Positions 1 through 8,789 of a stretch of 38,247 nt of DNA are shown one piece after another (within the stretch, counting starts at the first letter, position 1; each line of letters begins with the position of its first letter). Position numbers and translations under genes: made by a program. The notes under the pieces are model-generated. The model did no database searches, was not told where the DNA came from, and saw only the letters and a list, made by a program, of their open reading frames with translations. Source of the DNA: Methylococcaceae bacterium (lineage in GTDB: Bacteria; Pseudomonadota; Gammaproteobacteria; Methylococcales; Methylomonadaceae); assembly GCA_020048335.1 (NCBI GenBank), contig JAIFMS010000040.1:1-38247 (forward strand), written 5' to 3'.

Positions 1-576
1 GAAACCTGGCAATTTGCTTCAGTGAATGACCGTGCTGTGCTGCCTTATTACATCACAATGGATTTTAATCACTGCATGAAACGAGAAGAGTTTGTGCTGA
101 TAAATCCCATGACCCCTGTCAAACGGGATAATTTAAGCATGGTCGGTATCGCAGGAACGCTGAATAAAGAAAACTGTGATTTAAGCTATCAGCCTGAGAT
201 AACCGTGTTTAAATTTAATAAAGATGTGCAAGTCAATGGACCTGCACAAGTGGACGCGCTGATAGACCAAAATCCTGAAATTTCCGAGCAGTTGACCTTG
301 TGGGATCAACACGGCTCAGAAGTAAAACGCGGGCGGATGGTGATTTTACCGATGGGGCATTCCATGCTGTATGTGCAACCGATTTATCTGGCTTCTACCC
401 AAACCAAAATGCCTGAACTGGCGCGAGTGATTGTGTCGATTGGCAATCAAGTGGTAATGGATAAAACCTTGCGCTCCGCGCTTGAACGCTTAAAAGCCTT
501 GTTTATTCAAAATAGTAAAGACAGCAAAGGAACTGGCACAGCCACCGAAGCAGATATAAAACTCAAAGCCCTTTAA
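1..576 (+). CDS. UPF0182 family membrane protein, C-terminal fragment
   Basis: The reading frame is already open at base 1, so this is the 3' end of a longer gene whose start lies outside the window. The 191 visible residues match the C-terminal soluble part of the UPF0182 (COG1615) family: an early NPMTP/NLSMVGI stretch, a GPAQVDALI segment followed by NPEIS, then ILPMGHSMLYVQPIYL and PELARVIVSIGNQV. These proteins normally have several N-terminal membrane helices and a large extracytoplasmic domain; only the end of that domain is seen here. The function of the family is unknown. It ends 33 bases before a lipoprotein gene on the same strand, so the two may be co-transcribed. Confidence 0.78.
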   Translation, partial: ETWQFASVNDRAVLPYYITMDFNHCMKREEFVLINPMTPVKRDNLSMVGIAGTLNKENCDLSYQPEITVFKFNKDVQVNGPAQVDALIDQNPEISEQLTLWDQHGSEVKRGRMVILPMGHSMLYVQPIYLASTQTKMPELARVIVSIGNQVVMDKTLRSALERLKALFIQNSKDSKGTGTATEADIKLKAL

Positions 577-609
577 CCCTTTATTTTAACTTTCTCTGGA
601 GCAACTATT

Positions 610-1092
610 ATGCGGATTATCACCTTACTTATTTTATTTTTTACCCTTACCTTAACAGGTTGTGCGAATAATATAGCCAACAGTGCTTATTCAGCCTTGA
701 TGCCAACCACGCCTGATGTCAGTTTAAAAGATTTTCGATTGATTAAGATGGGCTTGAGTGAACAGACTTATCGTTTACGATTTTATATAAAAAATCCGAA
801 TGCGTTTCCCTTACCGATTCAAACCCTTAATTATCAATTGTATGTCAATAATAAATCGTTTGCTAAAGGGTCTAATAATCAAGCGGTAATGATTCCTGCC
901 TTAGGGGATGGTTATATTGAAACCGATGTGAGCAGTAATATTGCTGATGTGGTGGAAGGCTGGCAGCAATGGCTGTCACTGGCTAAGAAAACCCTTGATT
1001 ATCGGATTGTCGGTGATGTCGGGGTGTCTAGTTATAATGTACCGTTACCTTTTCAGTATTCAGATAAAATTGAGTTAATGTTGACAAAATAA
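610..1092 (+). CDS. LEA type 2 / WHy-domain lipoprotein
   Basis: A 160-residue protein with a lipoprotein signal peptide: a hydrophobic run after MRII ends in the lipobox LTGC, so Cys18 would be lipidated after cleavage. The mature part (about residues 36-150) resembles the LEA14/water-stress-hypersensitive (WHy) fold, with the typical PDVSLKDF strand, a FYIKNPNAFPLPI segment (the conserved N-P-N-x-x-P-L) and LNYQLYVNN. Bacterial members are small periplasmic lipoproteins of uncertain role, often linked to stress tolerance. A GGAG ribosome binding site lies at 597-600. The gene follows the UPF0182 gene closely and is followed at once by a palindromic repeat that could end the transcript. Confidence 0.75.
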   Translation: MRIITLLILFFTLTLTGCANNIANSAYSALMPTTPDVSLKDFRLIKMGLSEQTYRLRFYIKNPNAFPLPIQTLNYQLYVNNKSFAKGSNNQAVMIPALGDGYIETDVSSNIADVVEGWQQWLSLAKKTLDYRIVGDVGVSSYNVPLPFQYSDKIELMLTK

Positions 1093-1160
1093 ATCCCCCT
1101 AGCCCCCTTTAAAAAAGGGGGTACGCCCTCCTTTTGTAAAGGAGGGTTGGGGTGGATTTT
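1091..1160. repeat. Two-hairpin palindromic repeat, C/G-rich family
   Basis: This 70-base intergenic unit contains two adjacent hairpins: CCCCCTTT / AAAGGGGG (about 1104-1122) and CCCTCCTTT / AAAGGAGGG (about 1126-1146). The outer ends (AAATCCCCC and GGGGTGGATTT) are themselves roughly inverted. Partial relatives occur in this window at 10560-10591, 16622-16648 and 25726-25759, so it behaves as a dispersed, MITE- or REP-like element. It lies just after the lipoprotein stop codon and may also act as a transcription terminator. Confidence 0.7.
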
Positions 1161-1187
1161 AAAATGATAACTTATAGGCTTCTACTT

Positions 1188-1216
1188 ATCCCCATTACAC
1201 ATATCCCCATTACACC
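1188..1216 (+). repeat. Short tandem duplication upstream of valS
   Basis: The 13-mer ATCCCCATTACAC occurs twice with a 15-base period (1188-1200 and 1203-1215), 25 bases before the valS start codon. It could be a slippage duplication inside the valS leader. No function is evident. Confidence 0.6.
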
Positions 1217-1240
1217 TAGATAATCAATCACGAGTCATTC

Positions 1241-4051
1241 ATGGAAAAAACTTACGCGCCCCAATCAATCGAACAACGCTGGTATCGCCATTGGGAAAAA
1301 AACGATTATTTTGCTGCGCAAGGCGCAGGGCAATCCTATTGCATTATGATTCCACCCCCGAATGTGACAGGCAGTCTGCACATGGGTCATGCTTTTCAAG
1401 ATACGATTATGGACGCATTGATTCGTTATCACAGAATGCAAGGACGCAATACGCTGTGGCAGACAGGCACTGACCATGCAGGCATTGCCACGCAAATGGT
1501 GGTGGAACGATTAGTCAATGCGGAAGGAAAAACACGCCACGACTATGGTCGAGAAGCCTTTGTGGAAAAAATTTGGCAATGGAAGGCGCAATCGGGCGGC
1601 ACAATTACTCGACAATTACGGAGGATGGGGTCATCGCTGGATTGGGAGCGTGAACGTTTTACCATGGATGCGGGAATGTCGGCGGCAGTACAAGAAGTTT
1701 TTATCCAGCTTTATGAAGAAGGGCTGATTTATCGCGGCAAACGCTTGGTGAATTGGGACCCTGTTCTGCATACGGCTGTGTCGGATTTAGAAGTATTGTC
1801 CGAAGAAGAACAAGGTTTCATGTGGCACATTCGCTATCCTTTATCGAATAAAACAGGGCATTTGATTGTGGCAACCACTCGCCCTGAAACCATGCTCGGC
1901 GATGCGGCGATTGCGATTCATCCCAGTGATGAGCGATACAAACACTTAATCGGTGAATTGGTTGAAATTCCTTTAACAGGACGTTTTATTCCGATTATTG
2001 CCGATGACTATGTAGACCCTGAGTTTGGGACAGGCTGCGTAAAAATTACCCCCGCACATGATTTTAATGATTATGACGTGTGGCTACGGCATCGTGATAC
2101 TGCTGCAATTGCCGATTTACCGCACAGCGGTTTGATTAATATCCTGACCGCCGATGCCACTATTCGCACTAATCACGACGATGAATACAATTTGATTCCT
2201 TTGCTTTATCACGGGTTAGACCGCTTTGAAGCGCGGAAACAAATTGTGGCGGATTTAAAAGCCTGTAATTTGCTAGAAAAAGTCGCTGACCACAAATTGA
2301 TGGTGCCGCGTGGTGACCGTTCAGGGTCAGTGATTGAGCCGTTTTTAACCGACCAATGGTATGTCAAAGTCGATGCACTGGCAAAACCTGCGATTGCAGC
2401 GGTGGAAAATGGTGATATTAAATTTGTGCCTGATAACTGGAAAAACACTTATTTTGAATGGATGCGCAATATTCAAGATTGGTGTATTTCGCGGCAAATT
2501 TGGTGGGGACACCGCATTCCTGCGTGGTATGACGAGCATGGCAATGTGTATGTTGGGGAATCTGAAGCGGCTATTCGCCAAAAACATCACTTAAGTGCAG
2601 ATTATCTTTTAACCCAAGATGAAGATGTTTTAGATACTTGGTTTTCCTCCGCGCTATGGCCTTTCTCAACTTTGGGCTGGCCTGAAAAAACCCCTGAATT
2701 GGCAAAACATTACCCCACTAGCGTGTTAGTGACAGGGTTTGACATCATTTTCTTCTGGGTCGCACGCATGATTATGATGGGACTAAAATTTCAAGGACAA
2801 GTGCCGTTTAAAGAAGTCTATATTCACGGCTTAGTGCGCGATGCGGAAGGACAGAAAATGTCCAAATCCAAAGGCAATGTACTCGACCCGATTGATTTAA
2901 TTGATGGCATTGACTTAGAGTCATTAGTTGAAAAACGCATTTCAGGGATGATGCAGCCGCATTTGGCGAAAAAAATCGAGCAAGCCACTCGCAAACAATT
3001 CCCAGACGGCATTACTGCACACGGCACAGACGCATTGCGCTTTACCTTTGCCTCACTTGCTTCTACGGGGCGAGATATTCGTTTTGACCTTGCCCGCAGC
3101 GAAGGCTATCGCAATTTTTGTAATAAATTGTGGAATGCCGCGCGTTATGTGCTGATGAATACCGAAGAACACGATAACGGCTTGACAGGGGCGTTATGTG
3201 CCTATACACAAGTTGACCATTGGATATTAGCTCGTTTGCAGCAAACCATTGCCAGCACTTGTGAAGCGATTGAAAGTTATCGGTTTGATTTGGCCGCACA
3301 ATTGCTGTACGAATTTACTTGGAATGAATATTGTGATTGGTATTTAGAATTAACAAAAGTGGCTTTGCAATCAGATAATGAAACCTTGCAACGTGGCACA
3401 CGCAAAACGCTGCTCACGGTATTGGAAAATATTCTGCGGCTGTTGCATCCATTAATGCCGTTTATTACTGAAGAAATTTGGCAGCGTGTTGCGCCGTTGG
3501 TAGGCATTGTTGACAACACAATTATGTTGCAACCGTATCCTAAAGCCGATGACAGTTTAATCAATACCCAAGCGATTGCTGAAATTGATTGGTTAATGAA
3601 ATGTATTTTAGGGGTTCGGCAAATTCGCGGTGAAATGAATATTGCCCCAAGCAAACCGTTACCTGTTTTAATCCAAAATGGCTCTGTGAAAGACCATTTG
3701 TTTTTAACCCATCATCATGTTTATTTGCAAAAATTAGGGCGATTAGCATCGGTGACTTGGCTGGATAAAAATGCAATTGTTCCTGAATCAGCCATTGCTT
3801 TAGTGGGGGAAATGAAAATTTTAATTCCCATTGCAGGCTTAATTGATAAACAAGCCGAGTTAGCTCGATTGGAAAAGGAGATGCAAAAAATTCAGAAAGA
3901 GTTGCCGCGTATTGTTGGTAAATTAGGCAATCCTGGTTTTGTGGAAAAAGCCCCGCCGCAGGTGTTAGAAACTGAAAAAGCAAAATTGGTTGCGTTAGAA
4001 TCTTCGCTGGCAAATTTGCAGCAGCAGTTTGTTAAAATTAGTGCGTTGTAA
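1241..4051 (+). CDS. valS: Valyl-tRNA synthetase
   Basis: A 936-residue class I aminoacyl-tRNA synthetase that charges tRNA-Val in the cytoplasm. The HIGH-type motif appears as [15 protein letters not shown] (about residues 38-52) and the KMSKS motif as [10 protein letters not shown] (about residue 540). Between them lies the CP1 editing domain, with [18 protein letters not shown] and [18 protein letters not shown]. The C-terminus has the anticodon-binding helical domain and a coiled-coil arm ([16 protein letters not shown], about residues 870-920) typical of ValRS. The length fits bacterial ValS. The ATG at 1241 gives the conserved [15 protein letters not shown] start, although no strong ribosome binding site precedes it. 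It stands alone between repeat elements. Confidence 0.98.
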   Translation: MEKTYAPQSIEQRWYRHWEKNDYFAAQGAGQSYCIMIPPPNVTGSLHMGHAFQDTIMDALIRYHRMQGRNTLWQTGTDHAGIATQMVVERLVNAEGKTRHDYGREAFVEKIWQWKAQSGGTITRQLRRMGSSLDWERERFTMDAGMSAAVQEVFIQLYEEGLIYRGKRLVNWDPVLHTAVSDLEVLSEEEQGFMWHIRYPLSNKTGHLIVATTRPETMLGDAAIAIHPSDERYKHLIGELVEIPLTGRFIPIIADDYVDPEFGTGCVKITPAHDFNDYDVWLRHRDTAAIADLPHSGLINILTADATIRTNHDDEYNLIPLLYHGLDRFEARKQIVADLKACNLLEKVADHKLMVPRGDRSGSVIEPFLTDQWYVKVDALAKPAIAAVENGDIKFVPDNWKNTYFEWMRNIQDWCISRQIWWGHRIPAWYDEHGNVYVGESEAAIRQKHHLSADYLLTQDEDVLDTWFSSALWPFSTLGWPEKTPELAKHYPTSVLVTGFDIIFFWVARMIMMGLKFQGQVPFKEVYIHGLVRDAEGQKMSKSKGNVLDPIDLIDGIDLESLVEKRISGMMQPHLAKKIEQATRKQFPDGITAHGTDALRFTFASLASTGRDIRFDLARSEGYRNFCNKLWNAARYVLMNTEEHDNGLTGALCAYTQVDHWILARLQQTIASTCEAIESYRFDLAAQLLYEFTWNEYCDWYLELTKVALQSDNETLQRGTRKTLLTVLENILRLLHPLMPFITEEIWQRVAPLVGIVDNTIMLQPYPKADDSLINTQAIAEIDWLMKCILGVRQIRGEMNIAPSKPLPVLIQNGSVKDHLFLTHHHVYLQKLGRLASVTWLDKNAIVPESAIALVGEMKILIPIAGLIDKQAELARLEKEMQKIQKELPRIVGKLGNPGFVEKAPPQVLETEKAKLVALESSLANLQQQFVKISAL

Positions 4052-4063
4052 ACTGCCCACCCT

Positions 4064-4096
4064 AGACCTTCCAGGTTTTTAAAACCTGTCAGGTCT
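4064..4096. repeat. 33-bp palindrome (RAYT-associated), downstream copy
   Basis: This is the first of three copies of a 33-base palindrome that starts AGACCTTCCAGGTTTT. The left arm matches the other copies, but the right arm reads AAAACCTGTCAGGTCT, so the stem has a two-base mismatch. It sits 13 bases after the valS stop and 30 bases beyond the end of the minus-strand transposase gene, marking one edge of the element. Confidence 0.88.
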
Positions 4097-4126
4097 GGCA
4101 TCCCCAGATAATTTTGTTTTTTATTG

Positions 4127-4732
4127 TCAAAATATATCTTCTTCAATCAAATGCCTAATAGTGCTGTCATCTAATAATTTATGATATTTTTCAAAGGTTT
4201 GCAAATTGCCAAACCATTGCAAGACTTGGCGCGATTCAATACGGCTGTGTTTTTGTTGGTAAATGGTTTGATAGGATGAATAGGGATAAGTGCGAAAGTT
4301 ATCGGTAAAGCCGTGTTTTTGCGGGTTGCGATGAATATAGCTGATGAGGTGAATAAAATAGCGGTCGGAATCAATAAGAATTCGATTGAAATTTTTTTCA
4401 AATAAGCTGCCGGAACGATGATAGGCTTTATTAATAGCTTTGGTATAAGCGTTAAAAAAATTTGAAAAGGCTTGCGAATAATTGCGCGGGGTTAGACCTT
4501 CCAGGTTTTTAAAACCTGGAAGGTCTAGCTTCGGGTTAATCCTCACCAACAAATGAAAGTGATTACGCATTAAACAATAGGCGTAGGTATCGGCAATTGG
4601 ATAAATATAATGAATATACAATTTAAAAAAATAAGCGTAATTCCGTTCTTCCAGAAACAGGTTTTCGCCATTATTGCCGCGATTGTAAATGTGGTAATAC
4701 TGACCGCTGATTAAAGGAATTTCTTTTGACAT
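4127..4732 (-). CDS. REP-associated tyrosine transposase (RAYT, Y1/HUH family)
   Basis: A 201-residue single-strand DNA transposase-like enzyme of the IS200/Y1_Tnp superfamily. The N-terminus (SGQYYHIYNRGNNGENLF) is typical, the metal-binding HUH motif appears as MRNHFHLLV, and the nucleophilic tyrosine is expected in ISYIHRNPQKHGF. The segment YHRSGSLFEKNF is also characteristic. The ATG at 4732 is preferred because GGAG lies 9 bases upstream; an upstream in-frame extension would run through the palindrome at 4745-4777. RAYTs are thought to recognise and spread REP-like hairpins. Here 33-bp palindromes lie just outside both ends of the gene and a third lies inside it (4494-4526), adding 11 in-frame codons between the HUH and tyrosine motifs. 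Confidence 0.92.
   Translation of the reverse strand: MSKEIPLISGQYYHIYNRGNNGENLFLEERNYAYFFKLYIHYIYPIADTYAYCLMRNHFHLLVRINPKLDLPGFKNLEGLTPRNYSQAFSNFFNAYTKAINKAYHRSGSLFEKNFNRILIDSDRYFIHLISYIHRNPQKHGFTDNFRTYPYSSYQTIYQQKHSRIESRQVLQWFGNLQTFEKYHKLLDDSTIRHLIEEDIF
4494..4526. repeat. 33-bp palindrome inside the RAYT coding sequence
   Basis: The second copy of the palindrome, a near-perfect inverted repeat, lies entirely within the transposase gene. Its length is a multiple of three and it carries no stop in the reading frame used, so it is translated as LDLPGFKNLEGL on the minus strand. It falls in a variable loop between the HUH motif and the helix that precedes the catalytic tyrosine. Confidence 0.9.
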
Positions 4733-4744
4733 AATTTTCGCTCC

Positions 4745-4777
4745 AGACCTTCCAGGTTTTAAAAACCTGGAAGGTCT
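4745..4777. repeat. 33-bp palindrome between STAND gene and RAYT
   Basis: The third copy, with perfectly matching arms (AGACCTTCCAGGTTTT and AAAACCTGGAAGGTCT around one central base). On the minus strand it lies two bases after the stop codon of the STAND NTPase gene and 12 bases before the RAYT start codon. In RNA it would be a very stable hairpin and could attenuate read-through from the STAND gene into the transposase gene. Confidence 0.9.
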
Positions 4778-4779
4778 AT

Positions 4780-7050
4780 TTACAACTTGCACTCGTCATC
4801 ACTTCCAACTTTTCGGATTTCCACCGCCGGCATTTTTGCCGCCTGCCGTTGTTGTGCAAACTTTTCTGCCTCAAGTAATCGTTTTTTCTCATATCTACTA
4901 ACACACACTAATCGCAAATTTCGCAACGAAATAAAAAGGGAAAGATTAATGGGGATTTCATCACGACGGATATAAATGGCTTGTGGATATAAAATGGATA
5001 AATGATAAAGTCCATTCACAACTTGCGGCAATTGTTTTTGTAACGTTTCATTACCAGATAGCGTTAATTTTTCTAAACGGGGTAAATTTAAATCCGATAA
5101 GCTTTGTAATTTATCATTGCTTCTAATCTCCAAGAATTTTAATTGTGGTAAATTTAAAGTAGAGATATTTTTTAATTTACTATTGTTACTAATAGATAAT
5201 GATTGTAATTGTGGTAAATTTAATGTAGGTAAACTTTGTAAGTCAATAGTACCATAAATCTGTAATAATTCTAATTGCGGCAAATTTAAAACAGGTACAC
5301 TAAGCAAGGAATAGTTCCCACCAATATACAAATATTTTAATTGCGATAAATTTAAAGCAGGCAAAATTTTTAATTCCGGATTGTCTAAAATTCCCAACTC
5401 TTTTAATTGTGGCATATTATCCAAAGTCGGCAAACTTTGTAAATTTGCATTATATTTTATTTTTAAATCTAAAATAGGTTTGCGCCACTGTAATAAATCG
5501 AATTGCCGCCAAAAAGCTGTGAAGTCTTTTTCGTTATGACCTTCAATTTTAATTTCATATCCTTTTCCATCTTTTGATTCACTTACCAAAACATGCGCAT
5601 CCGCCAAATTTTTTTGCGCATTCATAGCGACCAAATCTTTCCCCACCGTAAACACCGCCACCCACACCACAAACCCCATGCCCATCACCCACCCCGCCCA
5701 GCGCACCGGCTTGGGCAAACGCGGCAACAATTGCGCCAACTGCGCGGCGGCAAAATCATGGGCAATTTCCCAAGTTTCGTCCCCAACCGACCGCACCAAC
5801 CCTTGCTGCAATAAGCGCAACAACACCCCGCGCACCACGTTGGCTTCACAACGACACTGCGCCGCCAACTGCACCAACGACATCGGCTTTTTCGTGCCAT
5901 GCGCGGTAATCATCGGCTCAAGCAATTTCGCGGCATAATCAACAACTTCCTTATGCCGCAAACATTCCTGCAAATACGAGCGAATGAGTTGCCCGACTTC
6001 CACGCCGCGCAATTGCCCGCCGGCAAAGCGTTCAATCACCAGCCCGACCATATTCAAACTAATCGGGCGAATCAAACCGGCGGTGTCTTCCAGTTCGCTC
6101 AACTCGCGCAGAATCGCCTCCACCAAGGTTTGATTCAGCACCAGCCCCGATTTGGCAATAAATCGCCGCGCCGCCGCTTCCGAAAACGGCAACACTTCCT
6201 GCCAATTTTCCTTTTGCTTTAACAGCGGCAATTGCAATTCCGCGATTAAGCCATTGTAATCACTGCGAAAAATGGTCAGCAGCGTCAAATTCGGCAACGG
6301 ATTTTCCACCAGCGTTTGTAGCAACGCGGTGAACGTCACGCGCTGTGCTTGTTCGTGCAAAATCAAAAATTCTTCAAATTGGTCTAGCACAATCAACAAT
6401 TTCTGCGGCGCGACTTTCTGACTGGCTTTTTTCAATAACTTATATAAATCAGGCTCTTGCGGCAGTTGTTGCCAAATTTTCGCCTGCGTCAACGCGGTCA
6501 ACAACGCTTTGCACGGGTCATTAAAGGTGCGCACCGACAACACGCAATACGCCGGTTCTGCGCGTTGCAAATGCGGAATCAGCCAAGCTTGCACAATCGA
6601 ACTTTTGCCCACGCCGGAACGTCCGGTCAAATACAGCAACGATTGTGAGCTGTCTTGCACCCAGTCGAGAATTTTGTCGTGCATTCCGTCGGCACGGCTG
6701 AACGTCGCGCTGTCTTTGGCTTCAAACGGCGTGAGGCGAAAATAATCGGGATAGCGCACTTCGCCTTTGATGCCTTCCTGCATCAAGCGATTTTCGTTGC
6801 GCTTTTTCCACAACGCCGGCACGGTGCGACAGGCAAACACCAGCAATACTGGCGCAAGCAACAGTAGCCAAGACAAAATCAGCCCCGGCACAAGACCCAA
6901 ACCGAGTTGGTTTTGAAAAAGCGAAGTCAATTTCTCCTGATATTGCGCAACCGCCACTAAGGTTGCAGTAACGACTGTGAGATAAATCCCTAATTCTTTT
7001 AACCACTTAGTGGCTTCGCTGTAAGGATTTTGCTTATTTTCTTCTGCCAT
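4780..7050 (-). CDS. Membrane-anchored STAND NTPase with leucine-rich-repeat C-terminus
   Basis: A 756-residue protein. Two hydrophobic segments lie near the N-terminus (about 21-37 and 52-74). A novel-STAND-type P-loop NTPase follows: Walker A GRSGVGKSS at 143-151 and Walker B LLIVLDQFEEF at 218-228, the D-Q-F-E-E signature of the nSTAND1 group. A winged-helix-like region spans about 385-435, and a third membrane helix about 449-470. Residues about 545-675 form a leucine-rich array of 22-residue units built on LPQLxxLxIxxNxxLxxLPxLN. STAND proteins are signal-activated oligomerising switches, and many bacterial ones act in phage defence. A defence role here is inference. The base composition changes sharply near residue 477: the NTPase part is GC-rich and the repeat part AT-rich. 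No effector domain is recognised. The adjacent RAYT shares the strand. Confidence 0.85.
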   Translation of the reverse strand: MAEENKQNPYSEATKWLKELGIYLTVVTATLVAVAQYQEKLTSLFQNQLGLGLVPGLILSWLLLLAPVLLVFACRTVPALWKKRNENRLMQEGIKGEVRYPDYFRLTPFEAKDSATFSRADGMHDKILDWVQDSSQSLLYLTGRSGVGKSSIVQAWLIPHLQRAEPAYCVLSVRTFNDPCKALLTALTQAKIWQQLPQEPDLYKLLKKASQKVAPQKLLIVLDQFEEFLILHEQAQRVTFTALLQTLVENPLPNLTLLTIFRSDYNGLIAELQLPLLKQKENWQEVLPFSEAAARRFIAKSGLVLNQTLVEAILRELSELEDTAGLIRPISLNMVGLVIERFAGGQLRGVEVGQLIRSYLQECLRHKEVVDYAAKLLEPMITAHGTKKPMSLVQLAAQCRCEANVVRGVLLRLLQQGLVRSVGDETWEIAHDFAAAQLAQLLPRLPKPVRWAGWVMGMGFVVWVAVFTVGKDLVAMNAQKNLADAHVLVSESKDGKGYEIKIEGHNEKDFTAFWRQFDLLQWRKPILDLKIKYNANLQSLPTLDNMPQLKELGILDNPELKILPALNLSQLKYLYIGGNYSLLSVPVLNLPQLELLQIYGTIDLQSLPTLNLPQLQSLSISNNSKLKNISTLNLPQLKFLEIRSNDKLQSLSDLNLPRLEKLTLSGNETLQKQLPQVVNGLYHLSILYPQAIYIRRDEIPINLSLFISLRNLRLVCVSRYEKKRLLEAEKFAQQRQAAKMPAVEIRKVGSDDECKL
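5020..5420 (-). repeat. 66-bp coding repeats of the leucine-rich array
   Basis: About six consecutive 22-residue units are encoded here, each starting LPQL, LSQL or LPRL. At DNA level the 66-base period is visible through recurring TTGTGGTAAATTTAA-like blocks on the plus strand. The units diverge mostly at the exposed positions between the conserved leucines, as expected for a recognition surface. Confidence 0.75.
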
Positions 7051-7116
7051 AATAAATCAAATAGTATGTGATTAAAAAAACTCGGTCATGTGGATTAAGC
7101 CCAAGATAAAATATCT

Positions 7117-7163
7117 CGTTCCCAAGCTCTTGCTTGGAAATGTCCGCCAGGTTTGGGAACACG
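7117..7163. repeat. Imperfect palindromic repeat between norR and the STAND gene
   Basis: The segment begins CGTTCCCAAGCTCTTGCTTGG and ends TTTGGGAACACG. GTTCCCAA (7118-7125) is inverted against TTGGGAAC (7153-7160), and an inner CCAAGC..GCTTGG hairpin forms near the left end. Its look is that of a decayed REP-type element. It lies between the norR stop codon and the STAND gene start (both minus strand) and could serve as a norR terminator. Confidence 0.55.
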
Positions 7164-7183
7164 TCAATCGAAATAGCAGACTG

Positions 7184-8713
7184 CTAAATTTCTAAACGTT
7201 TTAACAAACGAAAAAAATTCCCTTTATCAATCCCCAAACTTTGCGCCGTTTTAGTTTTATTCTGTTGATTTTCCAACAGTTTTTGTAAAATTAATTGGCG
7301 GGAAAATTGGTCAATCTGCTGTTTAAAACTAAGACTTTCATCCAAAGAAACTGCACTAGGCGAAACAACAGGCGGTGAATTAAACAACGGCTGAATGTCT
7401 AAATGCTGCACAAAAATACTCACCACCCGCTTGTCCCGTCCTTGTGGAGTAATCGCTTTTAATGCCGCCCGACTTAATAAATGCTCCAATTCGCGAATAT
7501 TACCCGGCCAATCGTAATGGAGTAACGCCTGTTTTGCCTCATTATCTAAACGCAACCCTTGTAATGCTAACCGTTGTTTGTTTTTTTCCAAAAATAACCC
7601 TGCCAACAGCAACACATCTTTGCCGCGCTCGCGCAATGGTGGAACTTGAATCGGATATACCGCTAACCGATGGTATAAATCGGAGCGAAATTGCCCTTCT
7701 GCGATGCCTTTTTGCAGATTGCGATTCGTCGCGGCAATCACTCGGCTATCAACTTTATGATAACTATCACAACCCACCCGCTGAATTTCGCCATTTTGCA
7801 ACGTGCGCAAAATTTTTGCCTGTAAATTTAACGACAATTCGCCAATTTCATCTAAAAAAATCGTGCCACCATTGGCTAATTCAAATTTACCGCGCCTATC
7901 GCTGACCGCCCCTGAAAACGCCCCTTTCTGATGCCCGAATAATTCACTTTCGGCAATGGTTTCAGGCAATGCCGCACAATTGACATACACCATCGGTTGC
8001 CGCGCCCGTTTCGATTGGCTGTGAATTTGTTGCGCGACCAATTCTTTGCCCACTCCTGTTTCACCGAGGATTAAAACGGCTAAATCCGATTGTGCCAGCA
8101 CCGCAATTTCTTGTTGCAAAGCGCGCATTTGTGGGCTGTTTCCTAGCATCTCGACCCGTGTTGTTTCAGCGGGTAAGGTTTGCTGCACTTGTTTGACTTG
8201 CGATTCTAAAGACACAATCAGATTGGCCGCTTTCACCGTTGCTTCGGTTAAACTCACAAACGTTTGTAAAGCTTGATGATTTATCACATCAAAGGTTTGC
8301 GGATTCAGCGCGTCCAAAGTCAACACCCCCCACGCCTGTTCATCAATATATAACGTTACGCCCATGCAATCGTGAACGTGCAGTTGATTAGCCGTATTTT
8401 CGATTAACCCATCATAAGGGTCAGGCAAGGTTGAATCCGCCGCAAATCGCACAATATGACGCTGCGCTAAAATATGAGCTAATCGTGGTTGTTCGCTGAT
8501 TAAAAATCGCCGACCTAAGGTATCTTCACTCAGACCTGCTATCGCCAGTGGCACTAAAAAGGGCGGTTCTAATTTTAATAACGCACAGGCATCACAAGGA
8601 AATAATTGCTGTAAGGTTTGTAAGAGATGTTGATAGCGTTTTTCAGTCGATAAATGACGCGATAAATCATTCACGATAGCAATAAAGGCGTGGAAAAATG
8701 GCTCAGTAGTCAT
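7184..8713 (-). CDS. norR: Nitric-oxide-responsive sigma-54 activator NorR
   Basis: A 509-residue bacterial enhancer-binding protein that senses NO and activates sigma-54 promoters. The N-terminal GAF domain (about 10-165) has the NorR-specific VRFAADSTLPDPYDGLI stretch that supplies Asp ligands of the non-haem iron. The central AAA+ domain has Walker A GETGVGKE, the sigma-54-contact loop as GAFSGA (usually GAFTGA, a conservative change) and Walker B GGTIFLDEIGEL. The C-terminus has a Fis-type helix-turn-helix (KTKTAQSLGIDKGNFFRLL). The ATG at 8713 is chosen over an upstream TTG at 8725; neither has a good ribosome binding site. The gene diverges from hcp, and the first NorR box overlaps its start codon, which suggests autoregulation. 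Confidence 0.93.
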   Translation of the reverse strand: MTTEPFFHAFIAIVNDLSRHLSTEKRYQHLLQTLQQLFPCDACALLKLEPPFLVPLAIAGLSEDTLGRRFLISEQPRLAHILAQRHIVRFAADSTLPDPYDGLIENTANQLHVHDCMGVTLYIDEQAWGVLTLDALNPQTFDVINHQALQTFVSLTEATVKAANLIVSLESQVKQVQQTLPAETTRVEMLGNSPQMRALQQEIAVLAQSDLAVLILGETGVGKELVAQQIHSQSKRARQPMVYVNCAALPETIAESELFGHQKGAFSGAVSDRRGKFELANGGTIFLDEIGELSLNLQAKILRTLQNGEIQRVGCDSYHKVDSRVIAATNRNLQKGIAEGQFRSDLYHRLAVYPIQVPPLRERGKDVLLLAGLFLEKNKQRLALQGLRLDNEAKQALLHYDWPGNIRELEHLLSRAALKAITPQGRDKRVVSIFVQHLDIQPLFNSPPVVSPSAVSLDESLSFKQQIDQFSRQLILQKLLENQQNKTKTAQSLGIDKGNFFRLLKRLEI

Positions 8714-8719
8714 TTTGAC
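8709..8719. promoter_or_regulatory. NorR enhancer site 1
   Basis: GTCATTTTGAC is a perfect GTCA-N3-TGAC dyad, fitting the GT-N7-AC NorR consensus. It overlaps the norR start codon (8711-8713), so binding here could also repress norR. Confidence 0.78.
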
Positions 8720-8728
8720 AATCAAGTT

Positions 8729-8739
8729 GTTAAATTGAC
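8729..8739. promoter_or_regulatory. NorR enhancer site 2
   Basis: GTTAAATTGAC fits GT-N7-AC and keeps the TGAC half-site. It is 20 bases (about two helical turns) from site 1. Confidence 0.75.
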
Positions 8740-8754
8740 AGCATTATAGTCGTT

Positions 8755-8765
8755 GTTAATTAGAC
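8755..8765. promoter_or_regulatory. NorR enhancer site 3
   Basis: GTTAATTAGAC fits GT-N7-AC. It is 26 bases from site 2 and completes a set of three, the number found upstream of E. coli norV. Confidence 0.72.
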
Positions 8766-8789
8766 AGTGCTGTTTATTTTTAATAATAA

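Noticed and set aside
3561-4013. Long open frame antisense to the valS 3' end
   Set aside because: It is a shadow of a clearly conserved gene, has no domain-like sequence and no ribosome binding site.
4780-4975. Plus-strand frame opposite the STAND C-terminus
   Set aside because: It is antisense to a well-supported gene and has no supporting signal.
5020-5420. Regular DNA repeats of 66 bases that might be read as a CRISPR or satellite array
   Set aside because: They are in frame inside the STAND gene, encode diverging 22-residue leucine-rich units and have no constant repeat/variable spacer pattern.
4127-7050. STAND gene and RAYT as a two-gene defence operon
   Set aside because: The RAYT unit is delimited by its own palindromes on both sides, which fits an independent element placed next to the STAND gene; no functional link is visible.
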